A program made the translations under genes and the position numbers. A DNA stretch of 24,037 nucleotides from NZQO01 sp964639255 (GTDB taxonomy: Bacteria > Bacteroidota > Bacteroidia > Flavobacteriales > Flavobacteriaceae), in the NCBI GenBank assembly GCA_964639255.1, contig CAZXDP010000040.1, forward strand, positions 1 through 24,037, given 5' to 3'. Below the pieces are notes generated by a model, which had not been told where the DNA came from, did no database searches, and was given only the letters and a program-made list of their open reading frames with translations. This document shows positions 15,767 through 23,561 of the stretch, piece after piece. The number at the start of each line of letters is the position of its first letter. The first letter of the stretch is position 1.

Positions 15767-16102
15767 ATGGAAACAAAACATACAAATTGGACCAAAACCG
15801 AACTGCAGGTGTACATCCTATTGCTTTGCGCCAATGCCGACGGCAAGGAAACAAAAGAAGAACTTAATATGATCAAGGCCAAGGTCCCCAAAGAGACCTT
15901 CGAAAAAATATACGCGGAATTTCAGGAAGATTCTGAAGAACAGCGACTGCGCAAAATAGACCGAAACGTGCAAAATCACAAGTACACCAACATGCAGCTC
16001 ATCGATTTTAGAAGGGAGGTTTACGAGATCTTCTTTTCCGATTGTGAGTTCAAAATGATGGAAAAACGGTTGGATTGGACACTGGACAACATCCTGTATT
16101 GA
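15767..16102 (+). CDS. small TerB-like protein (111 aa)
   Basis: The start METKH at 15767 is preferred; the frame is open back to 15716, but that would overlap the end of the membrane protein. The protein is soluble and mostly helical. Residues 8-30 (TKTELQVYIL then LCANADGKETKEEL) resemble the first helices and acidic ADG loop of tellurite-resistance TerB-like domains. The C-terminal half is charged (EQRLRKIDRNVQ), ending in EFKMMEKRLDWTLDNIL. The length is slightly shorter than a full TerB domain. It lies 28 bases after the Pycsar-effector-like gene and is the last gene of the signalling block, so it may modulate that effector. The function is not established. Confidence 0.55.
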   Translation: METKHTNWTKTELQVYILLLCANADGKETKEELNMIKAKVPKETFEKIYAEFQEDSEEQRLRKIDRNVQNHKYTNMQLIDFRREVYEIFFSDCEFKMMEKRLDWTLDNILY

Positions 16103-16232
16103 GCCTATAGATTTTTTCCTATTAAAAGAATACGGCATTGCGATTCTAAAAAACACGCACAAATGGGTTTCGGCAAAGAATGCCACATGCTAACTTTTAT
16201 GGCAAAGCATATGGTGGTACGCCAAAAAAAAC

Positions 16233-16240
16233 TATCTTTG
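16233..16240 (+). promoter_or_regulatory. -7 promoter element (TATCTTTG) of rplS
   Basis: TATCTTTG matches TAnnTTTG and lies 71 bases before the chosen rplS ATG, giving a leader of about 65 nt. It means rplS has its own promoter and need not be co-transcribed with the signalling block. Confidence 0.6.
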
Positions 16241-16311
16241 CACTCGATTTAAACCAACCTCTGGCGATAACCGTGAATGTTGCTTTGAACACAACCGTAA
16301 TAAAAAGTACC

Positions 16312-16662
16312 ATGGAAGAGTTAATTAAATTTGTTCAGGACGAATTTGTAACCAAAAAAGAATTTCCAAAATTTTCGGCGGGCGATACCATTACTGTGTA
16401 TTATGAAATCCGTGAAGGCGAAAAAACCAGAACCCAGTTCTTTAGAGGGGTGGTTATCCAAATCAAGGGAACTGGCAAGAGCCAGACCTTTACCATCCGC
16501 AAGATGTCTGGAACCGTAGGTGTAGAGCGTATTTTCCCAATGAATTTGCCTGCCCTTCAAAAAATTGAGATCAACAAAACCGGTAGCGTTCGCAGAAAGC
16601 GTATCTACTATTTTAGAGGTCTTACCGGCAAGAAAGCTAGAATTCGCGAAAAGAGAAGCTAG
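16312..16662 (+). CDS. rplS: 50S ribosomal protein L19
   Basis: L19 sits at the interface of the ribosomal subunits. The start is placed at the ATG at 16312 (MEELIKFVQ), giving 116 aa, the normal L19 length. The frame is open farther upstream, but the extra 44 codons cover the promoter and have no L19 similarity. The conserved blocks are FSAGDTITVYYEI, RTQFFRGVVIQIKG, TFTIRKMSGTVGVERIFP and RRKRIYYFRGLTGKKARI. The gene has its own -7 element (16233-16240) and a strong terminator (16686-16712). In many bacteria it lies directly after trmD; here about 6.1 kb separate them. Confidence 0.96.
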   Translation: MEELIKFVQDEFVTKKEFPKFSAGDTITVYYEIREGEKTRTQFFRGVVIQIKGTGKSQTFTIRKMSGTVGVERIFPMNLPALQKIEINKTGSVRRKRIYYFRGLTGKKARIREKRS

Positions 16663-16685
16663 TATCGATGACAGAGCTATGAAAA

Positions 16686-16712
16686 GGCGGGCCGTTGCGG
16701 CCCGCCTTTTTT
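16686..16712 (+). terminator. Rho-independent terminator of rplS
   Basis: A perfect 8-bp GC stem (16686-16693 with 16699-16706) with the loop GTTGC is followed by six T residues. An A-run precedes it, so it could act on both strands. It begins 23 bases after the rplS stop. Confidence 0.93.
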
Positions 16713-16992
16713 ATGAACATTTGTTAATAATCTGTGTTTGTAAACCGTTGATATTAAACTCGTTCAACTTATTGCCTATTCGAAAATCTGGTGTAGATTA
16801 GCACTATCGGAACAATGAAATATTGTCTCGAAAACATAAAGACGTTCTTTATATACTTTTAATTGCCGCTTGTAGGTGCTGAGTTTCATTCTTGATGTTC
16901 AGCATTGAGGCGAGTAAAAGTAGAGACTGTTTTTCTAGGCCATAGTGGTGCTTGTCATCCCTATTGCCGTTTGAGGAGGCAGTTCTCAATCT
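16713..16992. other. gene-free stretch upstream of a candidate structured RNA
   Basis: No credible protein gene was found. A near-match -7 element (TACTTTTA, 16854-16861) and a 6-bp pairing around 16878-16905 (TGCTGA with TCAGCA) are the only signals seen. Together with the candidate RNA, terminator-like hairpin and idh leader, this forms a 591-base stretch without a protein gene (16663-17253). Confidence 0.4.
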
Positions 16993-17070
16993 TGAAACCG
17001 CATCACAACCGCAAGGTAGTAATATCCTTGCCTTGCATTGGCAACGATGGGTTGGTAACGATCGGTTTCA
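16993..17070 (+). ncRNA. candidate structured non-coding RNA (unidentified)
   Basis: Several nested helices can be drawn by eye. An outer 8-bp stem pairs 16993-17000 with 17063-17070. An inner 5-bp stem pairs 17006-17010 with 17050-17054. Inside it lie two hairpins: 17011-17016 with 17026-17031 (6 bp) and 17033-17036 with 17041-17044 (4 bp). A strong terminator-like hairpin follows directly. No Rfam family was recognised: it is not RNase P, SRP RNA, tmRNA or tRNA by their usual motifs. The strand is chosen from the terminator's direction. The 5' end is unknown and may lie well upstream. Confidence 0.35.
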
Positions 17071-17121
17071 CAAGAAGCCATATCAAGGTAGCAATACGAT
17101 GATATGGCTTTTCTTGTTTTT
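17070..17121 (+). terminator. orphan terminator-like hairpin
   Basis: The arm 17070-17084 pairs with 17101-17117 over 15 bp with a 2-base bulge, and a T-run follows (to 17121). The loop is 16 bases. No protein gene lies upstream closer than rplS, which has its own terminator. It therefore probably ends a small transcript, or protects idh from upstream read-through. Confidence 0.55.
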
Positions 17122-17154
17122 GTGCCCTTAACAAAACAATAAGACGCCCCGTCT

Positions 17155-17184
17155 TTTGAAAAGCTTCCCTATTCGCTATATTTG
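17155..17184 (+). promoter_or_regulatory. promoter of idh (TTTG and TATATTTG, 18-bp spacing)
   Basis: This is the best complete promoter in the window: TTTG at 17155-17158, an 18-base spacer, then TATATTTG at 17177-17184. It lies about 70 bases before the idh ATG at 17254. A 7-bp inverted repeat (17189-17195 with 17200-17206) sits at the expected start of transcription. Confidence 0.75.
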
Positions 17185-17253
17185 TACTTTTCCGCCACGG
17201 CGGAAATTTTCCATACATCCTAATCCATAAAGAGAACAAACTTTAACGATACA

Positions 17254-19482
17254 ATGACGAAAACTGCCAAGATTATTTATACCAAAACAGATGAAGCTCC
17301 TTATTTAGCAACCCATTCCCTCCTACCCATTATTGAAGCGTACACCGCCCCGTCCCACATCCAAATAGAGACGCGCGACATTTCGCTTGCGGGAAGGATC
17401 TTGGCACAGTTTCCAGAATACCTTTCCGAAGACCAGCGCGTCAAGGATGCGTTGGCAGAATTGGGCGAGCTCGCGAAGACACCCGAAGCAAACATCATAA
17501 AACTACCGAACATCAGTGCGTCCATTCCGCAGCTGAATGCAGCCATTGCCGAATTGCAAAGCAAGGGATACGACCTGCCCAATTATCCCGATGAGCCAAA
17601 AAATGAGGATGAAAAGAAAATTAAGGCCAAATACGATAAGGTAAAGGGAAGTGCCGTAAATCCCGTACTTAGGGAAGGTAACAGCGATAGGCGCGCACCC
17701 CGTGCGGTAAAGAATTATGCGAAGAAAAACCCTCATAGCATGGGTGCCTGGAGCAGCGAAAGCAAGAGCCACGTCGCTACTATGGAAGCCGGTGATTTTA
17801 GACACACCGAGCGATCTATAACCTTCCAAGAGGCAGGCGAGGTTCGTATTGTGCACGTCGATGACGCTAACCAAGAAACCGAATTGAAATCGGCATTTCC
17901 CATTCAGAAAGGTGAAATAATCGATGCGGCCGTGATGCGCAAGGATGCATTGCTTCGTTTTCTGCGCGATCAAGTCGAAGACGCTCGCAAAAAGGGCGTT
18001 CTGTTCTCGTTGCATATGAAGGCAACCATGATGAAAGTGAGCGATCCCATTATCTTCGGCCACGCGGTACGAGTTTATTTTTCTGAACTCTTCGACAAGT
18101 ACGGCGAAACCTTCGAAGAATTGGGCATTGATGTTAACAATGGCTTTGGAGATTTGCTTTCTGAAATAGGGAAGCTTCCGCAGACCAAGCGAGAACAGAT
18201 TTTGAACGAAATTGAGAACATTCGAGAGAAAAATCCCGACCTCGCGATGGTCAACAGCGATAAGGATATTACCAACCTGCATGTACCCAGCGATGTAATT
18301 ATTGATGCCTCTATGCCGGCCATGATTCGAAATTCGGGTCAAATGTGGGACAAAAATGGTGATACGCGCGATACCAAGGCCGTTATTCCAGATAGCAGCT
18401 ATGCCGATCTATACCAGGAAACCATCGATTTTTGCAAAGAGCACGGGGCATTCGATCCTACCACCATGGGCACCGTTCCCAACGTGGGCCTCATGGCGCA
18501 AAAAGCGGAGGAGTATGGCTCACACGACAAAACTTTTGAAATTCCTAAATCTGGAACTGTAAAGGTAATCGATGGTAATGGTACCGTTGTTTTGGAACAC
18601 GAAGTTGCTGAAGGCGATATTTGGCGCATGTGCCAAGTAAAGGATGCGCCTATTCAAGATTGGGTAAAATTGGCTGTGAGCAGGGCCAAGGCTACGGGAT
18701 GGCCCGCCGTATTTTGGCTAGATGCCGAACGCGCCCACGATGCCGAATTGATTAAAAAAGTTAATACATATTTAAAACAGCTCGATACACAAGGACTGGA
18801 AATTAAAATTATGTCTGTAAAGGCAGCTACGCAATATACCTTAGAACGCGTTAAGAAGGGAGAAAATACCATTTCGGTCACCGGGAACGTGCTTCGGGAT
18901 TACCTAACCGACCTATTTCCAATATTGGAACTTGGCACCAGTGCCAAGATGCTTTCTATTGTACCACTCATGAATGGCGGCGGACTTTTTGAAACCGGTG
19001 CGGGAGGCTCGGCTCCCAAGCACGTTCAGCAATTTGTGGAAGAGGGACACCTAAGGTGGGATTCCCTGGGCGAATTCTTAGCCCTGGCAGTTTCACTAGA
19101 GCATTTAGGTGACAAGTATGGGAATGAAAATGCGCTGTTGCTTTCAGAAGCGCTCGATGAGGCCACAGAACAATTTCTAGAGAACAAAAAATCGCCTTCT
19201 CGAAAGGTCAATGAGCTGGATAATCGCGGGAGCCACTTTTATCTGGCGTTGTATTGGGCAGAGGCACTCGCAGCTCAAAACAAGAGCGAAGCGCTGAAGC
19301 AGCGTTTTGCACCCATAGCACAAAAGTTGCGTGAACAAGAAAAAACCATTTTACAAGAATTGATCGATGCACAGGGGAGTCCAGTAGATATAGGCGGCTA
19401 CTATTGGCCCAATGTAGAGCGGGTAAATGAGCAAATGAGGGCCAGCAAAACCTTCAACCATATTTTAGCATCGATACAATAA
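17254..19482 (+). CDS. isocitrate dehydrogenase (NADP), monomeric type
   Basis: The enzyme oxidises isocitrate to 2-oxoglutarate in the TCA cycle with NADP. The 742-aa length and sequence are those of the monomeric IDH-II family, unrelated in size to the 45-kDa dimeric form. The N-terminus IIYTKTDEAPYLATHSLLPI, the phosphate-loop region EGNSDRRAPRAVK (near 141), HSMGAWSSESKSHVATM, GTVPNVGLMAQKAEEYGSHD and FWLDAERAHD (Asp490) are all typical. The C-terminal DIGGYYWPN is also a family signature. It has its own complete promoter and a terminator (19491-19517), so it is monocistronic. The family call is very secure; the coenzyme preference comes from family knowledge. Confidence 0.96.
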   Translation: MTKTAKIIYTKTDEAPYLATHSLLPIIEAYTAPSHIQIETRDISLAGRILAQFPEYLSEDQRVKDALAELGELAKTPEANIIKLPNISASIPQLNAAIAELQSKGYDLPNYPDEPKNEDEKKIKAKYDKVKGSAVNPVLREGNSDRRAPRAVKNYAKKNPHSMGAWSSESKSHVATMEAGDFRHTERSITFQEAGEVRIVHVDDANQETELKSAFPIQKGEIIDAAVMRKDALLRFLRDQVEDARKKGVLFSLHMKATMMKVSDPIIFGHAVRVYFSELFDKYGETFEELGIDVNNGFGDLLSEIGKLPQTKREQILNEIENIREKNPDLAMVNSDKDITNLHVPSDVIIDASMPAMIRNSGQMWDKNGDTRDTKAVIPDSSYADLYQETIDFCKEHGAFDPTTMGTVPNVGLMAQKAEEYGSHDKTFEIPKSGTVKVIDGNGTVVLEHEVAEGDIWRMCQVKDAPIQDWVKLAVSRAKATGWPAVFWLDAERAHDAELIKKVNTYLKQLDTQGLEIKIMSVKAATQYTLERVKKGENTISVTGNVLRDYLTDLFPILELGTSAKMLSIVPLMNGGGLFETGAGGSAPKHVQQFVEEGHLRWDSLGEFLALAVSLEHLGDKYGNENALLLSEALDEATEQFLENKKSPSRKVNELDNRGSHFYLALYWAEALAAQNKSEALKQRFAPIAQKLREQEKTILQELIDAQGSPVDIGGYYWPNVERVNEQMRASKTFNHILASIQ

Positions 19483-19490
19483 ACAGTACA

Positions 19491-19517
19491 GCCTCCTTTT
19501 GAATAGGAGGCTTTTTT
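19491..19517 (+). terminator. Rho-independent terminator of isocitrate dehydrogenase
   Basis: A 6-bp GC-rich stem (19491-19496 with 19506-19511), a 9-base loop and six T residues lie 8 bases after the stop codon. Confidence 0.85.
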
Positions 19518-19537
19518 AGGTTACAAAAAGAATTCTA

Positions 19538-21898
19538 TTGAAAAGAGCATTCCTTTACCTTTTCCTTTTCGCGAGCACAGTGCTTTTTTCGCAAGAAAGG
19601 GTTACCCTTAGCGGCACGGTTACCGAGGCCGAAACCGGCGAAACCCTCATAGGGGTCAATGTTTTGATACCTGCCTTGAACACGGGCGCAATTACGAATG
19701 AATACGGCTATTACTCTATTACCTTGCCCGCCGGCACCCATGAAGTATACTATAGCAGCATCGGTTTTGCGACGCAACGGAAATCGATAGCGCTCTCTAG
19801 CGATACCAGCCTAGATGTGGCACTGCAGCCAAGTACTGAAGATCTGGACGAAATCATAGTAAAGGCCGATGTGGAAAAACTGAATATCCGCAAGCCAGAG
19901 ATGAGTGTGAACAGGCTTTCTGCCAATACCATAAAGAAAATTCCAGTCGTGTTGGGTGAAAAGGATGTGGTTCGATCTATACAACTGCTGCCAGGTGTTA
20001 CTGGCGCGGGCGAGGGCTCAAGCGGATTCAACGTTCGAGGCGGAGCGGCAGACCAAAATCTAATTCTGCTAGATGAGGCAACCTTGTTCAGCAGCGACCA
20101 TTTGTTCGGGTTTTTCTCTGTATTCAATCCAGATGCCATTAAGGACCTTACCCTTTACAAAGGCGGCATTCCGGCACGATTTGGCGGTAGGGTATCTTCA
20201 GTATTGGATATTTACCAAAAAGACGGAAATAAAAAGCGCTTTGAAGCCAACGGTGGTATTGGCGTGGTAGCAGGTCGCCTGCTGCTGGAAGGACCCATAA
20301 AAAAAGATACAGCATCCTTTCTGGTAGCCGGGCGCAGCAGCTATGCCCATTTGTTCCTTCCGCTGTTCGATAATGATAACGTGGCCTATTTCTACGATGT
20401 AAACACGAAGATTAGCTACGCGGTAAATGCGAAGAACAAACTGTTTCTCTCGGGGTACTTCGGAAGAGACGTGTTTGATATCGCAGACAGTTTCAGCAAT
20501 GTCTTCGGAAATACCACACTCAACTTACGATGGAATCATCTTTTTTCAGATAAGCTCTTCAGCAACCTCACGGCAATCTATTCTAACTACGATTACGGTT
20601 TGGAACTTAGTTTTGTTGAATTCGATTTCGATAGCGGCATTAAAAATCTTAATCTCAAATACGATCTTACTCATTTCATTTCGAATAAACTAGAGCTTCG
20701 TTATGGACTCAACAGCATTTACTATAGATTCAATCCTGGTGAAATAAATCCTACCACACCCACCTCTGGTATTAATCCGTTTAAGCTCACCCAAAAATAT
20801 GCCTTTGAAAATGCAATATATTTCGAAGCCGAGAAAGAACTAACCGATAGGCTCGCCGTTCAGGCGGGACTTCGATTCTCTACCTTCAACCGATTGGGGC
20901 AGGACACTTTAAATCTTTATGAGAATGACAATCCCATTACTTACAACGAAGATTTGGATATCTACCAAAAAGCTACGCCCATAGATACGGTTTCCTTTTC
21001 GCGGGGGGAAACGATTAAAGCATTCGCCAATTTAGAGCCAAGGCTTGCCATTTCTTATCAACTTAACGAAACCTCTTCGGTTAAAGCCAGCTACAACCGT
21101 ATGGCACAATATATTCACCTTATTAGTAACACCACCTCGCCAACTCCATTCGATATTTATGCGCCCAGCGGAAAATACATCGAACCGCAATTGGCAGATC
21201 AGGTCGCTGTGGGGTATTTTAAAACCTTCAATAACTATTCGCTAGAAGTTGAAAGTTTCTATAAAACTGTTGAAAATAGATTGGATTATGTAGATGATGC
21301 AGATTTGATAGCCAATGATGCTGTAGAACAAATTGTTCTGAATGGAGAGGCACGAGCATATGGTCTGGAAATTTTGTTCCGAAAAAACGAAGGAAAGCTA
21401 ACAGGCTGGATCGCGTATACGCTTTCGCGCAGTGAACAGCGCACCCCGGGCCGTACCGAAGGCGAAATAGGCATCAACAATGGAGAGTGGTATAACTCGC
21501 CTTGGGATAAAACACACGACATCAGTATAACTGGGCAGTACGAATTGAACGACCACTGGTCCTTTGGTGCAAACCTAATTTACCAAACAGGCCAACCAAC
21601 TACCTTTCCAAACGGTCAATATGTATACAACGACATTGTGGTACCTGTGTATGAGGCCCGCAATAGCAGTCGCTTGCCAGATTTTCACCATGTAGATCTT
21701 TCGGCAACGTGGGTCCCCAAACCCGATTCGGGTAGACGCTGGAAAGGCGAATGGGTATTTAGCATCTATAATGTCTATAATAGAATGAATGCGGCCTCCA
21801 TAACTTTTAGGGAAAATACCGATATTGGTAGAAATGAAGCGGTAAAACTGTCTATCTTCGGAATTATTCCGGCGGTGACCTATAATTTCAAGTTTTAG
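19538..21898 (+). CDS. TonB-dependent receptor with carboxypeptidase-regulatory-like N-terminus
   Basis: The 786-aa outer-membrane protein takes up a ligand using TonB energy. A signal peptide covers residues 1-19 (cut near FSQ-ERV). A CarboxypepD_reg-like beta-sandwich follows (about 22-100: LSGTVTEAETGETLIGVNV, then YYSSIGFATQ). The plug is at about 115-230, with GFNVRGGAADQNLILLDEA and YKGGIPARFGGRVSSVLDI. The rest is a beta-barrel with alternating strands, ending in an aromatic residue (YNFKF). A TTG start at 19538 is used, because no ATG lies between the upstream stop and the signal peptide. The partner lipoprotein gene begins 4 bases after its stop, so the two form an uptake operon. The substrate is not visible; it is not a SusC with the usual long N-terminal signature. 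Confidence 0.9.
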   Translation: MKRAFLYLFLFASTVLFSQERVTLSGTVTEAETGETLIGVNVLIPALNTGAITNEYGYYSITLPAGTHEVYYSSIGFATQRKSIALSSDTSLDVALQPSTEDLDEIIVKADVEKLNIRKPEMSVNRLSANTIKKIPVVLGEKDVVRSIQLLPGVTGAGEGSSGFNVRGGAADQNLILLDEATLFSSDHLFGFFSVFNPDAIKDLTLYKGGIPARFGGRVSSVLDIYQKDGNKKRFEANGGIGVVAGRLLLEGPIKKDTASFLVAGRSSYAHLFLPLFDNDNVAYFYDVNTKISYAVNAKNKLFLSGYFGRDVFDIADSFSNVFGNTTLNLRWNHLFSDKLFSNLTAIYSNYDYGLELSFVEFDFDSGIKNLNLKYDLTHFISNKLELRYGLNSIYYRFNPGEINPTTPTSGINPFKLTQKYAFENAIYFEAEKELTDRLAVQAGLRFSTFNRLGQDTLNLYENDNPITYNEDLDIYQKATPIDTVSFSRGETIKAFANLEPRLAISYQLNETSSVKASYNRMAQYIHLISNTTSPTPFDIYAPSGKYIEPQLADQVAVGYFKTFNNYSLEVESFYKTVENRLDYVDDADLIANDAVEQIVLNGEARAYGLEILFRKNEGKLTGWIAYTLSRSEQRTPGRTEGEIGINNGEWYNSPWDKTHDISITGQYELNDHWSFGANLIYQTGQPTTFPNGQYVYNDIVVPVYEARNSSRLPDFHHVDLSATWVPKPDSGRRWKGEWVFSIYNVYNRMNAASITFRENTDIGRNEAVKLSIFGIIPAVTYNFKF

Positions 21899-21902
21899 AG
21901 AG

Positions 21903-22703
21903 ATGAAAAACTGGCTTTTCTTAGCGTGTTGCCTATTTCTTTTTCCATCGTGTGAAGAAGTGGTAGAGGTCGATTTAAACGAAGCACAACCGAAATTGGT
22001 GGTAGATGCCAGCATCAATCTTTGGGAAGGTGGCTCTGCCCAAGCTATCGTGAAACTTACCACCACGGCTCCCTTTTTCGACAGCGAAATACCGGTGGTA
22101 GCCAATGCCGAAGTGACCATAACCGATGAAAATGGTGAAATTTATCCTTTCACATACACCGAAAATGGAATTTACACAGGAACTCTCATTCCTGTACCCG
22201 ATATCGAATATACGCTGGATATTCTCTATGATGGGCAACTATTTACCGCTACCGAACAACTGCAAACGGTGGCACCTTTAGAATTTGTGGAGCAAAAGGA
22301 TGATGGCGGATTCGACGGCGAAAGCATCGAGCTGAAAGCTTTTTTTACCGATCCGGCCAATGAAGAAAATTTCTATTTTTTTGAAGGATTATCAGAAAAA
22401 GGCGATGTGTACGACACCTTCGATGATGAATTTTTTGACGGTAATCTTATTTTCGGTTTTTTCGTGGTAGACGATTTGGAGGCAGGAGATCAAGTTACAT
22501 TCAACTTATACGGAGTAGATGAGCAATTTTTCGACTTTATGTTTGTGCTCTTACAGCAGGGCAGCGATGAAAGCGGCGGCCCGTTTGAGACCCAGCCCGC
22601 AACGGTTCGGGGAAATTTGGTAAATACAACCAACCCCGAGGAATTTCCATTGGGCTATTTTCGCATTTCAGAGGTTTCTACCCTAGAGTATACCGTTCAA
22701 TGA
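21903..22703 (+). CDS. DUF4249 family outer-membrane lipoprotein
   Basis: The 266-aa protein has a lipoprotein signal (hydrophobic 4-14, lipobox FPSC with Cys17) and acidic residues just after the Cys, so it is predicted to be lipid-anchored. EVDLNEAQPKLVVDASINLW (21-40) is the typical N-terminal core of DUF4249, and EVTITDENGEIYPF follows. Proteins of this family are usually encoded next to a TonB-dependent receptor of the type found just upstream. By analogy with SusD they may form the ligand-binding lid, though this is not proved. An AGAGAG stretch 1 base before the ATG overlaps the receptor's stop region. It is strongly acidic, with several Asp/Glu-Phe clusters in the middle. Confidence 0.85.
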   Translation: MKNWLFLACCLFLFPSCEEVVEVDLNEAQPKLVVDASINLWEGGSAQAIVKLTTTAPFFDSEIPVVANAEVTITDENGEIYPFTYTENGIYTGTLIPVPDIEYTLDILYDGQLFTATEQLQTVAPLEFVEQKDDGGFDGESIELKAFFTDPANEENFYFFEGLSEKGDVYDTFDDEFFDGNLIFGFFVVDDLEAGDQVTFNLYGVDEQFFDFMFVLLQQGSDESGGPFETQPATVRGNLVNTTNPEEFPLGYFRISEVSTLEYTVQ

Positions 22704-22727
22704 GTTCTCGGTTAGCATAGACTAATG

Positions 22728-22735
22728 TACCTTTG
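22728..22735 (+). promoter_or_regulatory. -7 promoter element (TACCTTTG) of murQ, leaderless type
   Basis: TACCTTTG matches TAnnTTTG and lies 4 bases (TACT) before the ATG at 22740. It decides the start: the in-frame upstream ATG at 22725 would lie before the transcription start. Confidence 0.55.
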
Positions 22736-22739
22736 TACT

Positions 22740-23561
22740 ATGGAATTCAAAAAAACCACCGAAGCCGATTCGCATTACGACAATCTAGAGCAAATGTCTA
22801 TAGGCGAGTTGCTCCGTAACATCAATCAAGAGGATAAAACAGTCCCGTTTGCGGTAGAGAAAGCGCTTCCGCAAATTGAAACACTAACCAAGGTCGTTTC
22901 AGAAAAACTGAAAGACGGCGGTCGTCTATTTTATATAGGCGCCGGCACCAGTGGTCGCTTGGGTATTGTAGATGCCAGTGAATGCCCTCCTACCTTTGGC
23001 GTGTCGCACGACCTCGTTATTGGATTGATAGCAGGCGGAGATACCGCCATTCGAAAAGCGGTCGAATTTGCGGAAGATTCCAAAAATCAAGGCTGGAATG
23101 ACTTGCTGCGATATTCCATTTCAAAAAAAGATTTCGTGATAGGAATCGCCGCATCTGGCACTACACCCTACGTTTTGGGAGCGTTGGAAGCCTGCAACAA
23201 CGAGGGAATTGCTACGGGTGGGATTACCTGTAACGATGGTAGTCCGCTGGCTCGTATAGCACAATATCCGTTAGTGGTAACGGTAGGACCCGAATTCGTA
23301 ACCGGAAGCTCCCGTATGAAGGCGGGCACGGCGCAAAAATTAGTGCTTAATATGATTTCAACCGCGGCGATGATTCAAATGGGGAAAGTAAAAGGGAACA
23401 AAATGGTCGATATGCAATTGAGCAACAACAAACTGGTAGACCGTGGTATTAAAATGATTATGGCCGAACTGGCGATTGATGAAAATAAAGCTGAAGCACT
23501 TCTGAAGCAACACGGTAATGTTCGAAACGCTATAAGCGCATATCGCCATGAAAAATCCTAA
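22740..23561 (+). CDS. murQ: N-acetylmuramic acid 6-phosphate etherase
   Basis: MurQ cleaves the D-lactyl ether of MurNAc-6-phosphate to give GlcNAc-6-phosphate and lactate, recycling cell-wall muramic acid. The start at 22740 (MEFKKTTEAD) gives 273 aa; an ATG five codons upstream is rejected because a promoter element lies between them. The SIS-domain loop FYIGAGTSGRLGIVDASECPP (64-84) contains Glu81, matching catalytic Glu83 of E. coli MurQ. Glu112 in FAEDS matches Glu114 with the same offset of 2. GIAASGTTPYV and GSSRMKAGTAQK are further signatures. The length is slightly below the roughly 298 aa of the E. coli enzyme, mainly at the C-terminus. It overlaps the next gene by 14 bases. Confidence 0.96.
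   Translation: MEFKKTTEADSHYDNLEQMSIGELLRNINQEDKTVPFAVEKALPQIETLTKVVSEKLKDGGRLFYIGAGTSGRLGIVDASECPPTFGVSHDLVIGLIAGGDTAIRKAVEFAEDSKNQGWNDLLRYSISKKDFVIGIAASGTTPYVLGALEACNNEGIATGGITCNDGSPLARIAQYPLVVTVGPEFVTGSSRMKAGTAQKLVLNMISTAAMIQMGKVKGNKMVDMQLSNNKLVDRGIKMIMAELAIDENKAEALLKQHGNVRNAISAYRHEKS

Noticed and set aside
10677..16102. Classical Pycsar antiphage locus
   Set aside because: The cyclase has adenylyl-type Lys/Thr base residues and a receiver domain, and a kinase and receiver precede it. Calling it plain Pycsar would overstate the evidence.
16993..17070. tRNA or known housekeeping RNA
   Set aside because: The helices are cloverleaf-like only superficially. There is no T-loop, anticodon arm geometry, CCA end or RNase P/SRP/tmRNA signature.
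16905..17102. 65-codon plus-strand ORF between rplS and idh
   Set aside because: The composition is unlike a protein and it overlaps the RNA-like helices. A structured RNA explains the region better.
17003..17239. 78-codon minus-strand ORF across the idh promoter
   Set aside because: It spans the terminator hairpin and the idh promoter and has no family features.
17503..18342. 279-codon open frame on the minus strand inside isocitrate dehydrogenase
   Set aside because: It lies wholly antisense to a secure gene, and its product shows no domain or family motif. It is a codon-composition shadow.
21575..22120. 181-codon minus-strand frame across the receptor/lipoprotein junction
   Set aside because: It covers two well-supported plus-strand genes and has no protein features of its own.
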